Source of the DNA: a virus
Direction: 5' to 3' (one strand)
Virus record (IMG/VR): IMGVR_UViG_3300020347_000044
Location: 1-20,247 of that record
DNA: 20,247 nt
Part shown: piece by piece, positions 6,505 through 14,715 of the stretch
Layout: each line of letters begins with the position of its first letter
How positions within the stretch are numbered: position 1 is the stretch's first letter
The notes under the pieces: generated by a model
Told to the model about the DNA's origin: nothing
Database searches by the model: none
Seen by the model: the letters and a program-made list of their open reading frames with translations, nothing else
Program-made: the position numbers and the translations under genes

Positions 6505-6640
6505 AGGTCCAGTAAGCAGCTTTAGAAAGCCGTTGGTTTCGTAAAACTAGATGAGTCCGAAAGGGTAGCTCGTTGAACAAAACAAAACTTAATATACTGA
6601 TCCTCTTTCAGTATACAACTAATTCTAAATATTATATATT
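6505..6640 (+). promoter_or_regulatory. Leader of the major capsid gene with an 8-bp hairpin
   Basis: No gene fits here. A perfect stem TATACTGA/TCAGTATA (6593-6600/6608-6615) has a pyrimidine loop TCCTCTT, and a small GCTTT/AAAGC hairpin lies at 6519-6530. Bases 6616-6640 are A/T-rich and hold no Shine-Dalgarno sequence before ATG 6641. A promoter is expected, because a terminator lies upstream and capsid protein is needed in bulk. TATACT at 6593-6598 could be a -10 box, but the best -35-like hexamer (TTGAAC, 6573-6578) is only 14 bases away, so I cannot name the promoter; a phage polymerase site is possible. Confidence 0.4.
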
Positions 6641-7714
6641 ATGGGACTACCAGTAGGTGATCAGGGTTACAGTTCTTCCCCTGCGTCTGATCCAAAGAAC
6701 TATATCGAAGCTGCTTATTATGACTCGTTCCGTGCGGGTTTCGAGCAAGCTTTTCAACAAACCGAATCAAAACTCCAGCCATACTTCGAAACTGAAACTC
6801 AAAGTTCTGAGTTCCAGTTCTTCGACCGTATTGGTGAGGCAGCTGCAATGACCGAAGATACTGGTCGTTACGAAGCTAATCCTCAGAGTGAGATCGAAAA
6901 CAACCGTCGTCGTCTTGGTCTTAAAGACTATGAGCTTGGTAAGTATGTGGATGAGAAAGATCTCAAGCGAGTTCTTACTGATCCAATGAATGCTTACACT
7001 CAAGCTATGTTAGCTTCAGGTAAACGTAAGATGGATGATATCATTATTGATGCTTACTTTGGTACTGCTAACGCAGGCAAAAGTGGCGGTACTGCACTAA
7101 CCTATGTTGCTGGGACTACCGATGAAGGTGGTACTGACATCTCTGTTGGCGGTAATAATGCTGGCTCATCCAATCCTATTACTGCAACAGGCGGTATCTA
7201 CACTCTAGGTGCTGCTACAACTGAAGGTGTTTCTGTCGGATCTCAATTCGACGGTACAGCTGGAGGTGCTGCTGCAGGTACTGGATTGACTCTTGCAAAA
7301 CTTAAAGGTCTTCGTGCAACTATGCAGCGTTTGGAAGCAATTGATCAAGATACAATCTTGAACTGCTTCTTAACTCACAAGCAGTTGGAAGATCTATTGG
7401 GTATTGATGAAGTCATCAATTCTGACTACGCAGTTCGCAAGTCGCTTGCAGAAGGTAACGTAACCACATTCATGGGGTATCGTTTCATTCTTACCGAGCG
7501 TCTCAAGCTCAGCACTGGTGCTGCAGGTGACGAACGTCGCGTTATGGTTTCTACTCCGAAATCTCTTAAGATGTCTGTTGGTACTGCCCTCAAGGGTGAT
7601 ATCTGGCGTGACACTTCTAAGAAAAACATCCCTTACTTGTACTTCAAGCTTTGTGCTGATGCATCTCGTATGTGGGGTGAAGTATCGGGTGAGATCCGTT
7701 GCGTAGAGGCTTAA
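6641..7714 (+). CDS. Major capsid protein
   Basis: The 357-residue product is close to T7 gp10A (345) and has the expected place between scaffold and tail tubular A genes. Recognisable capsid features are an N-terminal arm, a helical region around DYELGKYVDEKDLKRVL, QAMLASGKRKMDDIIIDAYF, and a C-terminal part with LTHKQLEDLLGIDEVINSDY and FMGYRFILTERL, consistent with an HK97-type fold. A Gly/Thr/Ser-rich stretch at about residues 140-215 looks like a flexible or surface-exposed insertion. The gene stands alone between two terminators. No Shine-Dalgarno site is present; initiation seems to rely on the A/T-rich leader. ATG 6641 is the first start in the frame and begins MGLPVGDQGYSS. Confidence 0.94.
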   Translation: MGLPVGDQGYSSSPASDPKNYIEAAYYDSFRAGFEQAFQQTESKLQPYFETETQSSEFQFFDRIGEAAAMTEDTGRYEANPQSEIENNRRRLGLKDYELGKYVDEKDLKRVLTDPMNAYTQAMLASGKRKMDDIIIDAYFGTANAGKSGGTALTYVAGTTDEGGTDISVGGNNAGSSNPITATGGIYTLGAATTEGVSVGSQFDGTAGGAAAGTGLTLAKLKGLRATMQRLEAIDQDTILNCFLTHKQLEDLLGIDEVINSDYAVRKSLAEGNVTTFMGYRFILTERLKLSTGAAGDERRVMVSTPKSLKMSVGTALKGDIWRDTSKKNIPYLYFKLCADASRMWGEVSGEIRCVEA

Positions 7715-7724
7715 TCTCTTAATC

Positions 7725-7766
7725 GTAGTCTCCCCTGTCAATTCGGGGGAGACTACTTATTTTTTT
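7725..7766 (+). terminator. Strong intrinsic terminator after the major capsid gene
   Basis: GTAGTCTCCCC (7725-7735) pairs perfectly over 11 bp with 7746-7756; the loop is 10 bases and a T-rich run (7757-7766) follows. It lies 10 bases after the capsid stop and corresponds in place to T7 Tphi. The next ATG (7769) comes 3 bases after the T-run, so the terminator occupies the initiation region of the following gene. Confidence 0.92.
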
Positions 7767-7768
7767 AT

Positions 7769-8368
7769 ATGGCTATACAAAAGTTAGATATTATAAATAC
7801 AGCTCTCCGAATGGTCGGAAGCTACCATCTAGACCGTTTAGATGATGGGTCATCAACATATGAGATTGCTGACGGGGCGTACATTGCAGCTTTTCAGGAA
7901 ATCTTTGGGGAGAACATATTTACATTTAATCGTAAACGAGTAACACTCACAGGTACTGAATCAGCAGATGAGCAATACAGCCACTCATATACTCTGCCGA
8001 ATGATCTTAATATCTTTATTAAAGCCGAAAACTCCGACAGGTTTGTAATCTCCGATTACTACACTGAAGGTTCTACTATGCTTGCTAATTATAGCACGCT
8101 AACACTTTACTACTCATACATTCCATCTGATGAAGATATTACCAGCTTACCTGCTTACTTGCACAGACTATTGAGTCTACACATGGCAGCTAATATGGCT
8201 ATCGAATTATCTGGTTCAGAGAATAGAGTTATACAATTATCACAACAATATGTCGCTGCTCGTTCTCGTGCTAGAGTGATGTCAGCCCGTCAAGGTCCTG
8301 CACAGGAGTATATTGATGCATCAACTTCTAGATTCTTAAGAGCACATAATCAATATGGCAAAGTATAG
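7769..8368 (+). CDS. Tail tubular protein A (head-tail adaptor, gp11-like)
   Basis: The 199-residue protein is nearly the length of T7 gp11 (196). The N-terminus QKLDIINTALRMVGSYHLDR follows the typical pattern of this family (..LDI.N.ALR.iG...l..l), and a middle Tyr-rich segment TLTLYYSYIP plus a helical C-terminal end also agree. Copies form a ring under the portal that connects head to tail. Its ATG lies 3 bases beyond the T-run of the capsid terminator with no Shine-Dalgarno site, so expression must depend on readthrough and unusual initiation. Its end overlaps the tubular B gene by 14 bases, consistent with coupled translation of two tail-tube partners. Confidence 0.92.
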   Translation: MAIQKLDIINTALRMVGSYHLDRLDDGSSTYEIADGAYIAAFQEIFGENIFTFNRKRVTLTGTESADEQYSHSYTLPNDLNIFIKAENSDRFVISDYYTEGSTMLANYSTLTLYYSYIPSDEDITSLPAYLHRLLSLHMAANMAIELSGSENRVIQLSQQYVAARSRARVMSARQGPAQEYIDASTSRFLRAHNQYGKV

Positions 8369-11300
8369 AAATGTAACTACTGACTTCAGCGGAGGACTTG
8401 TAACTGATCATATTCTTGGTCGTGTTGACATTGAACGTCTTCAGAAATCAGCTAAACCATTTACTAACTTCTTTCCGTCGCTACAAGGTCCAGCTATTTT
8501 TAGAGATGGATTTAAATTTTCTCAATTAGCTGATGCAAACAAAACTGTTTCAATTCCAGTAACACTTTCAGACGGTCGTGCCTACCGTGTTGTTTTATCG
8601 GAGTTACAACTTACTGTATACAACAGCAGTGGCACTCAGCTTACTCAAATAGCAGCACCCTACAGACTTAATGAATTAGATGATGTTAGGTGGTCTACTG
8701 AAACAGATATACTTTATTTAGTTCACGGACGACACGCCCCAAGAACTCTTACAGTTGATGTTCAATTTCAATTAGCACGGTTGTTGCCATCCGATTATCT
8801 AACAGCTCCCTATGATGGATTAGAATCATCAGACGGAGATACTTTATTTGCAGATGCTCAGTATGACCTAGGAGATGACTCTTGGAGTTTAAATGAAGTT
8901 GAGTTTACATCTCCCCCATTTCTAGACGTAGACGTTACGGACAATGTGTTAGCACTCAGCAACAACCAAGAGTATGTTCGGCTTGAATCTTCTTATGGGG
9001 CTGAGTTTGATTGGATTGTTAACGCAGCATCTCCTGCAGAGCAATTAACTTGGTATGTTGAATACTTTGTAAATGATCAATGGTCTGTTGGTAGAGTATT
9101 AAATTCCACAGTCGATGCAAATATACCCGACCCTACAACTAGTGTCGTTTATGTAGACCCCGTTGATTCAGTTGTTAATATCAATGATTCAACAGCCAAG
9201 TTGAGTATTGCTGACAGGTCTGCTTCATTTGTAGCTACCAATTCAAATGCTGCTTTTTATCAATTTGATGGGCTAGAGGCAGGAGAAGTTAATGTTCGAT
9301 CAGATGTATTAGTTTTTTCACCGAATCAAGTTAACAGTTGGATTCGTGTAGGTGGCGAAAGAATCTCTCAAAATGTTATTGAACCTAAAGATACAAAAAA
9401 TCGTTGGTATAAGATAAAAGAATATAAAGGCGTATCCACACACCCTGTTGACTACTTCAGAGGTGTAGATTCAGATATAGAGACTAAGTATATATCTGGA
9501 AACATATATAAGTCTTATGCTGATGATTCTTTCACTGTTTATTCGCTAAATGATTCGTCTAGTAGCCAAGTAGCAACATCAAAAGTATCTGGCTCTGGTA
9601 ATAGGGTGTTTGGCTTTAATAATTCATTTGCACCACACAATGGTGGTTCTACATTTGTAGCTGACGCTGACACTACAATTGGAGATCTAACTACAGCCGT
9701 CGAGCAGGATACTCTTGAAGTTTATACATCTGCAGACGCTTCTCCTAACAACATACCTGAAATTGTTCAAGAGACTGTTACTTGGAGTGCTGGGGCTACA
9801 GCAATTGGTAATCTTATATCACCAGTAGGACGTATTGATGTATTTGACAATATTACCGATCCCGATAAAAAAGCTCAGCATACAGCAACTCTTACATCAA
9901 GCACAGGCGGTTTTTCCCTAGAAGATGTTGGTCGTTTTATTTTTATGAAGCTGGGAGAAAATTGGCTTACTGTTAAAATCACTGGATTTACTACTGCATT
10001 TCAGGTAACTATTGATGTTAGAGGAGCTATACCTAAAAGTAAATTAACAGGCAAAATTTCAAATGAAGGTGTTGCGTCTTCTTTTAGAATGGGAGCGTGG
10101 TATACTAATAATTACCCCGCAACCGTAACTGAATATGAGCAACGCAGAGTCTACGGGGGTTCGTATGAAAGTCCTAATTTTGTTTGGATGAGTAAGAACG
10201 GAGACCAGACTGATTTTAGAACTGCAGAGTCCGATGGTGATGTTTTAGATACGACAGGTATTTCATACCCGCTTGGTAATGTTAATGCTACAATACGTTG
10301 GTTAGGTTCTGCTAAAGCTCTTACAATTGGAACTGATAATGGTATTTACAAGTTATCTCCAAATGACTTCTCTGCTGCAGTTAGCCCAACTAACATACGC
10401 ATTGAGTTGGAAGACCCCGAGGGCGGTTTAAAGCAAGCAACGTTTGTTGGCTCAGCTGTGTTCTTTCCTGATGTATCTGGCGGTCGTTTATTGGAATTTG
10501 TATATGATGCCCAAGTACAGGCTAGTAATACTAACGATGTATCTAAGCTAGTTTACCCAACATTCTTAAATGATCCCATTATACGAATTGATTATTCGCA
10601 CACACCACAGCCTAGAATTTGGTGCTTAACTTCAAAAGGATTCTTATACTGCCTAACACATCATAAGAAAGAAGACTTCTACGCTTGGTCTAAAATAGAC
10701 ACAGAGGGCGAAGTCACCGATATGTGCGTACTGAGAAAAGGATTCCAAGATACTGGTGAAGATCAATTATGGGTAACAATTAAACATGGCTCTAAGTATG
10801 CGTACGAAGTATTAACAGAAGCCCACAGAGATGAAGACTCTACTGATCTTAAAGAGAATGCTCACTTCTTAGATTCTTATATTCGCTTTCCAGAAGACGG
10901 AGTATCTACAGCAGAAGATCCAATTGCAAACTCGTTAGATGTGTCGGCTAGGTATGATGAAGGAGACGTAGTTAGAATTGTTTCTGATGGTGTAGATAGG
11001 GGAGACTTTACTGTGGGTGCGGGTGGATTAATAGATGTCACTAATACTCTTAAGACTAGCTATGTTTTAATTGGTAAACCCTATGTAGGATTTATTGGAC
11101 TTACTATAAACACATGGGCTACAGCCAGAGGCACAAGCTATGGAGCTGAAGCAAGAGTTGTATCTATGCGACCATATGTTTACAAGTCAGTAGGCTACTC
11201 AGTAGGTATTGACGACAAGTATGAGTACGTTGAATTTGATCGTTCGACTCCTGAAGCATTGATGGAAGAAGAGTCAACTTACTTATTAAAAGAAGACGGT

Positions 11301-11477
11301 ACAAAGATACTAGATGGACCAGATAGAAAAGATAAGCTGTACACAGGGTTTGGCAGAGAACTTCCTGTACGGGGCTCGCTTTTTGGAGTGGACAAAGTGC
11401 CAACAATCAAACACGATAAACCTTATCCGCTAACTGTGGTATCTTTAGTGGTCAAAACCGATTTTAATAACTCTTAA
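8355..11477 (+). CDS. Tail tubular protein B (tail nozzle, gp12-like)
   Basis: The 1040-residue protein begins with the signature of phage tail nozzle proteins: DFSGGLV..HILGRVDIERLQ, then FTNFFPSLQGPAIFRDGFKF. Further family-like segments are EYEQRRVYGGSYESPNFVWM, WLGSAKALTIGTDNGIY and QATFVGSAVFFPDVSGGRLL in the C-terminal half. It is mostly beta-rich, without membrane segments. T7 gp12 has 794 residues, so about 250 extra residues are present, probably in the region around 150-500 where no family signature is visible. It would form the hexameric nozzle beneath the gp11-like ring, from which fibres and ejected proteins emerge. Start ATG 8355 lies inside the previous gene and gives MAKYRNVTTDFSGG. 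Confidence 0.92.
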   Translation: MAKYRNVTTDFSGGLVTDHILGRVDIERLQKSAKPFTNFFPSLQGPAIFRDGFKFSQLADANKTVSIPVTLSDGRAYRVVLSELQLTVYNSSGTQLTQIAAPYRLNELDDVRWSTETDILYLVHGRHAPRTLTVDVQFQLARLLPSDYLTAPYDGLESSDGDTLFADAQYDLGDDSWSLNEVEFTSPPFLDVDVTDNVLALSNNQEYVRLESSYGAEFDWIVNAASPAEQLTWYVEYFVNDQWSVGRVLNSTVDANIPDPTTSVVYVDPVDSVVNINDSTAKLSIADRSASFVATNSNAAFYQFDGLEAGEVNVRSDVLVFSPNQVNSWIRVGGERISQNVIEPKDTKNRWYKIKEYKGVSTHPVDYFRGVDSDIETKYISGNIYKSYADDSFTVYSLNDSSSSQVATSKVSGSGNRVFGFNNSFAPHNGGSTFVADADTTIGDLTTAVEQDTLEVYTSADASPNNIPEIVQETVTWSAGATAIGNLISPVGRIDVFDNITDPDKKAQHTATLTSSTGGFSLEDVGRFIFMKLGENWLTVKITGFTTAFQVTIDVRGAIPKSKLTGKISNEGVASSFRMGAWYTNNYPATVTEYEQRRVYGGSYESPNFVWMSKNGDQTDFRTAESDGDVLDTTGISYPLGNVNATIRWLGSAKALTIGTDNGIYKLSPNDFSAAVSPTNIRIELEDPEGGLKQATFVGSAVFFPDVSGGRLLEFVYDAQVQASNTNDVSKLVYPTFLNDPIIRIDYSHTPQPRIWCLTSKGFLYCLTHHKKEDFYAWSKIDTEGEVTDMCVLRKGFQDTGEDQLWVTIKHGSKYAYEVLTEAHRDEDSTDLKENAHFLDSYIRFPEDGVSTAEDPIANSLDVSARYDEGDVVRIVSDGVDRGDFTVGAGGLIDVTNTLKTSYVLIGKPYVGFIGLTINTWATARGTSYGAEARVVSMRPYVYKSVGYSVGIDDKYEYVEFDRSTPEALMEEESTYLLKEDGTKILDGPDRKDKLYTGFGRELPVRGSLFGVDKVPTIKHDKPYPLTVVSLVVKTDFNNS

Positions 11478-11482
11478 ATATT

Positions 11483-12088
11483 ATGGGATTAGAACTAGTA
11501 GCAATAGCAGCATCAGCAGCCTCAGGCTTAGTTAGCTATGTGGGTGCTCAGCGAACAGCTCAAGCTGCTGAGTACTCGGCTGACACTGCACGAGATCAAG
11601 CAGATGTTAACTCTAAGATTGCTTTTCAACGCCGACAAGCTGAGGCACAGGACGCGACATTCCAAGCAGGAGTGCAGGATTACAATAAACAAGTAACTAT
11701 TGCAGAGTTTGGTCAAAAAGAACTTCAATTTGAAGATAAGGTTCAAGAGTTAAATGCTACTTTTGCTAATAATGCTTTTAGTACTCAAGGAAGCTTTAGT
11801 GATTTATTTAACGCTAAGCAATCTGAGTTTAATTTAGCAGCTAATAACCTGTATTCAGAAACAGCACAAAAATCTTTTAACTATGACGCTCAAGCTGATC
11901 TCTTAACTAATCAAGCGAACAGGAGTCTAACATTAGGTTCATATGAATCTAAGAATGTTCTTTATGCAGGAGCTAACAGAGCTAATGCATTTGAAAATCA
12001 AGCCAGTGCTGCTAGAACTCAAGGGATTGGATCTCTAATAGGAGCTGCGGGTCAATCAGCACAGCTGGGTGTAAAATACTTTGGATAA
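11483..12088 (+). CDS. Internal virion protein A, gp14-like
   Basis: At 201 residues this matches T7 gp14 (196) in length, order and character. The N-terminus LELVAIAASAASGLVSYVGA is a small-residue hydrophobic helix able to insert in membrane, and the rest is Gln/Ala/Asn-rich and likely helical (RRQAEAQDATFQAG, AGANRANAFENQASAARTQG). T7 gp14 is ejected first and forms the channel in the outer membrane. Similarity in sequence to gp14 is not evident by eye, so the role is inferred from order and the Ala/Gly-rich helix. It starts 5 bases after the tubular B stop; the upstream TTAAATATT lacks a Shine-Dalgarno site. Confidence 0.75.
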   Translation: MGLELVAIAASAASGLVSYVGAQRTAQAAEYSADTARDQADVNSKIAFQRRQAEAQDATFQAGVQDYNKQVTIAEFGQKELQFEDKVQELNATFANNAFSTQGSFSDLFNAKQSEFNLAANNLYSETAQKSFNYDAQADLLTNQANRSLTLGSYESKNVLYAGANRANAFENQASAARTQGIGSLIGAAGQSAQLGVKYFG

Positions 12089-12101
12089 CTTTTAAATTAA
12101 C

Positions 12102-14714
12102 ATGGCTATATCTTTATCAACTAAAACAGCGACAACTGCTCCATTATCACGAGAAGTATTTGACCCGAATATTGGGTTTAAGTCAGGACTTGAATCTGTA
12201 GCACAGGGCTTGTCTAAGGTGTCAGCTTCGGCAGCAGGTATGGCAGATAAATTTATAGCTGATCAAGAGAAGGTGTATAAGAGTGCAGCTACTAATAATG
12301 CAACAGTTTTTTCTTCAAATGTGAATGCAGACTTCAGGACGCTCCAGACAGTGATGCAAGATGATAATGCAACGCAAGAACAGGTTGCAGAAGCTCAAGC
12401 AAATTTTGATAGACACGCAAACATAACTGCCGAAACATTAGATCCAAATGGCGTAGCTCCGACAAAATACTACGATGATTCTGTAGTTAAACTTCAATCT
12501 GACTACGGAGTAAAGCAACAAGAACTTCAAAATATACGATTTAGTCAAACACAGAAAAAGGCAGTAGAGTTGGAAGCATCTGAACTTAGTCTTACTGATT
12601 TTGCTGCAAGGGGCGAGTTTACAATGAACTACGCAACTCGAGAAGCACAGAGTATTATTCAAACTTTTGATGAATCTCACTTGTTTAGCACTATTAATGA
12701 TCGAACTGCAATTAATAAACAAGTCATTAATAACTACGAAACTACTTTTGATACAACACTTCTTAGGTTAAACCAGCAGCCGCTCAACCCAATGCAAAAA
12801 GCTAGTGAGTTGGCTAAGCTAGAAGCGTCAGTTCGTGAATTTGCTTCTTTGGATGACCCGTATATTAAAAATAAAGCTGAGCTATTTTTAACAAAAATAC
12901 AGTCAAATAGAGATACACTTATTACTGAATCGGGTAAAGCTCGTGAAGAAGCAATGAAAGTTTACTCAGCCCAAGTCGCTGAAAGTTCAAAAACACTTAG
13001 TATTCGTTTAGAGAATCAGGTGAGTGAAAGTCCTACAGGAACTTACGATCCAGCTCTTGTAACGGGAACTGATGGATTGGCTGTTACAATGAGTCAAAGC
13101 AACAAGCTCGATCCTAGCGTTGCTACTGATACTCAGATAAAAGAACAGAACCTTGCAGTTAATTCTTTATATGCTAACGCACCCAATGCTGACGGCTACA
13201 CTCCCCGAGGAGCTGCTGCTATTGCATTACTAAACGGCGAAGCTTTTACAGGGTATGTTCCAGAAGTTTATGATCCAAGACGAATACTTGGAGCTGAAGC
13301 AAACTTAGAGGGTGTTGCTTCGTATGCTGAGTTAATTAACAACCCCGATGTATTAGCAGCTGAGACTGCAGCAGTTACTAAATTAGCTAATGAAATTAAA
13401 ACTGCCGTAGACAGTAACGACTTTAGTGCTTTATCAAAAATCAGTCCCACCATAGCTCAAGCAATGGCAGGAGTTGATGATATACCAATTATTAATAGAG
13501 ATGATTATGAAAACCCCGAAGAGTATTTACAAGCCGTTCAAGATGCTCAGGGTGCTAGAGATATAGCCTTTGCAAAAGCAGATATAGCTTATCAAACTGC
13601 TAGAGCTAATAAAACTTTTGGTGATCTCTTAGAGGGTAAGCCAGATTTTGGAATTATACCAGTTAGAGGCTCTGAGTTTTCTAATATGACACCTGAGGGG
13701 CAGTTAAGAACTTTACAGACAATGGTTCAAAAAAATGGCATCGCTGCTATATCCGTTGCTCAGAATTTACAAGCAAGTGGAAATGAAGCTGATCAAATCA
13801 TGGGAGTTTTGATGGAAATGGAAATTTCAGGAAAAGGCGATATGTTTATAATGTTAAATAAAACAGGATCAGAAATTTCTGCAGATAAAAGTTACTCAAC
13901 TAAAGATGAAAAGAAGAAAATCTCAGGAGGATACCTACTGCAAGTAAAAAAACGTATACAAGAAAAAGGTATTACCACTCCCTTAGACATATTAGCAACC
14001 AGTGCTAGTAGAAATGGTAACATCGCACTTTCTGAATTCTACAGAAACATTGAAAACGGTATGTTAATCCAATACGGAAATAATTTAAGTGGGGGGACTG
14101 TAATTGATCCTAAAGATGCCGTTGAATCTTTATTAAAGAGACAAGAAGAAATTGTGTACACCTTAGGAGTTCCTGATGAAAATGAAAATGGAATTACTGT
14201 ACGCTACCCAGCTCCAGTTGGCTCAGATGCTAAGTGGGCTAAAGCTCAGACCTATTTCAACAATCCAAATACATTTACTAAATTGTATGCCGAATCAGCA
14301 TTAAAAGTGTTTTTTAACGAGAATAAAGAAGCAGTGGGAAGAATTGGAGAAATGTACGATGTCACAGAAATGAATCCAGCTCTTAGGAAAGCACTTAGTG
14401 TAATTAAGATTAATGTCGACGAAGGTGCTGCTTTAGTAAGAGGTGCTCTTAACAATAAATCAGGTCAGCTACCATACGTTGACTTGGGTGCGTTAAAGAC
14501 TATAGATGGTATTACATACATAGTTCCGAAGTTTTTAAATCAAATTACTGGGAACTACGATACACTAATAAGTAAAGAAACAGGTAAGCCTTATATGGTA
14601 TCTTTAGATAAAATTTACACAGATATTAATCCAGAGCTGTATAAATCTCCCGATACATTTATGGGTGGACTACAAGAACTTGCTGTTCAGAATTTAAATA
14701 TATTAGGCTTATAA
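12102..14714 (+). CDS. Internal virion protein B, gp15-like
   Basis: This 870-residue protein holds the place of T7 gp15 (747 aa), between the small and the very large internal proteins. It is Ala/Gln/Glu/Asn-rich and predominantly helical, with coiled-coil-like stretches near residues 40-165 and 270-310. I see no signal peptide, membrane helix or enzyme motif. In T7, gp15 forms the periplasmic part of the ejection conduit with gp16; the same is inferred here from order and composition only. It follows gene A by 13 bases and precedes the largest gene by one base. The 5' region has no Shine-Dalgarno sequence (AATTAAC before ATG). Confidence 0.75.
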   Translation: MAISLSTKTATTAPLSREVFDPNIGFKSGLESVAQGLSKVSASAAGMADKFIADQEKVYKSAATNNATVFSSNVNADFRTLQTVMQDDNATQEQVAEAQANFDRHANITAETLDPNGVAPTKYYDDSVVKLQSDYGVKQQELQNIRFSQTQKKAVELEASELSLTDFAARGEFTMNYATREAQSIIQTFDESHLFSTINDRTAINKQVINNYETTFDTTLLRLNQQPLNPMQKASELAKLEASVREFASLDDPYIKNKAELFLTKIQSNRDTLITESGKAREEAMKVYSAQVAESSKTLSIRLENQVSESPTGTYDPALVTGTDGLAVTMSQSNKLDPSVATDTQIKEQNLAVNSLYANAPNADGYTPRGAAAIALLNGEAFTGYVPEVYDPRRILGAEANLEGVASYAELINNPDVLAAETAAVTKLANEIKTAVDSNDFSALSKISPTIAQAMAGVDDIPIINRDDYENPEEYLQAVQDAQGARDIAFAKADIAYQTARANKTFGDLLEGKPDFGIIPVRGSEFSNMTPEGQLRTLQTMVQKNGIAAISVAQNLQASGNEADQIMGVLMEMEISGKGDMFIMLNKTGSEISADKSYSTKDEKKKISGGYLLQVKKRIQEKGITTPLDILATSASRNGNIALSEFYRNIENGMLIQYGNNLSGGTVIDPKDAVESLLKRQEEIVYTLGVPDENENGITVRYPAPVGSDAKWAKAQTYFNNPNTFTKLYAESALKVFFNENKEAVGRIGEMYDVTEMNPALRKALSVIKINVDEGAALVRGALNNKSGQLPYVDLGALKTIDGITYIVPKFLNQITGNYDTLISKETGKPYMVSLDKIYTDINPELYKSPDTFMGGLQELAVQNLNILGL

Positions 14715-14715
14715 T

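Noticed and set aside
6541-6580. Hammerhead-like string (GATGAGTCCGAAAGGG) upstream of the capsid gene
   Set aside because: The CTGATGA core is interrupted by an extra A, and the required GAAA after stem II is missing, so catalytic folding is not expected.
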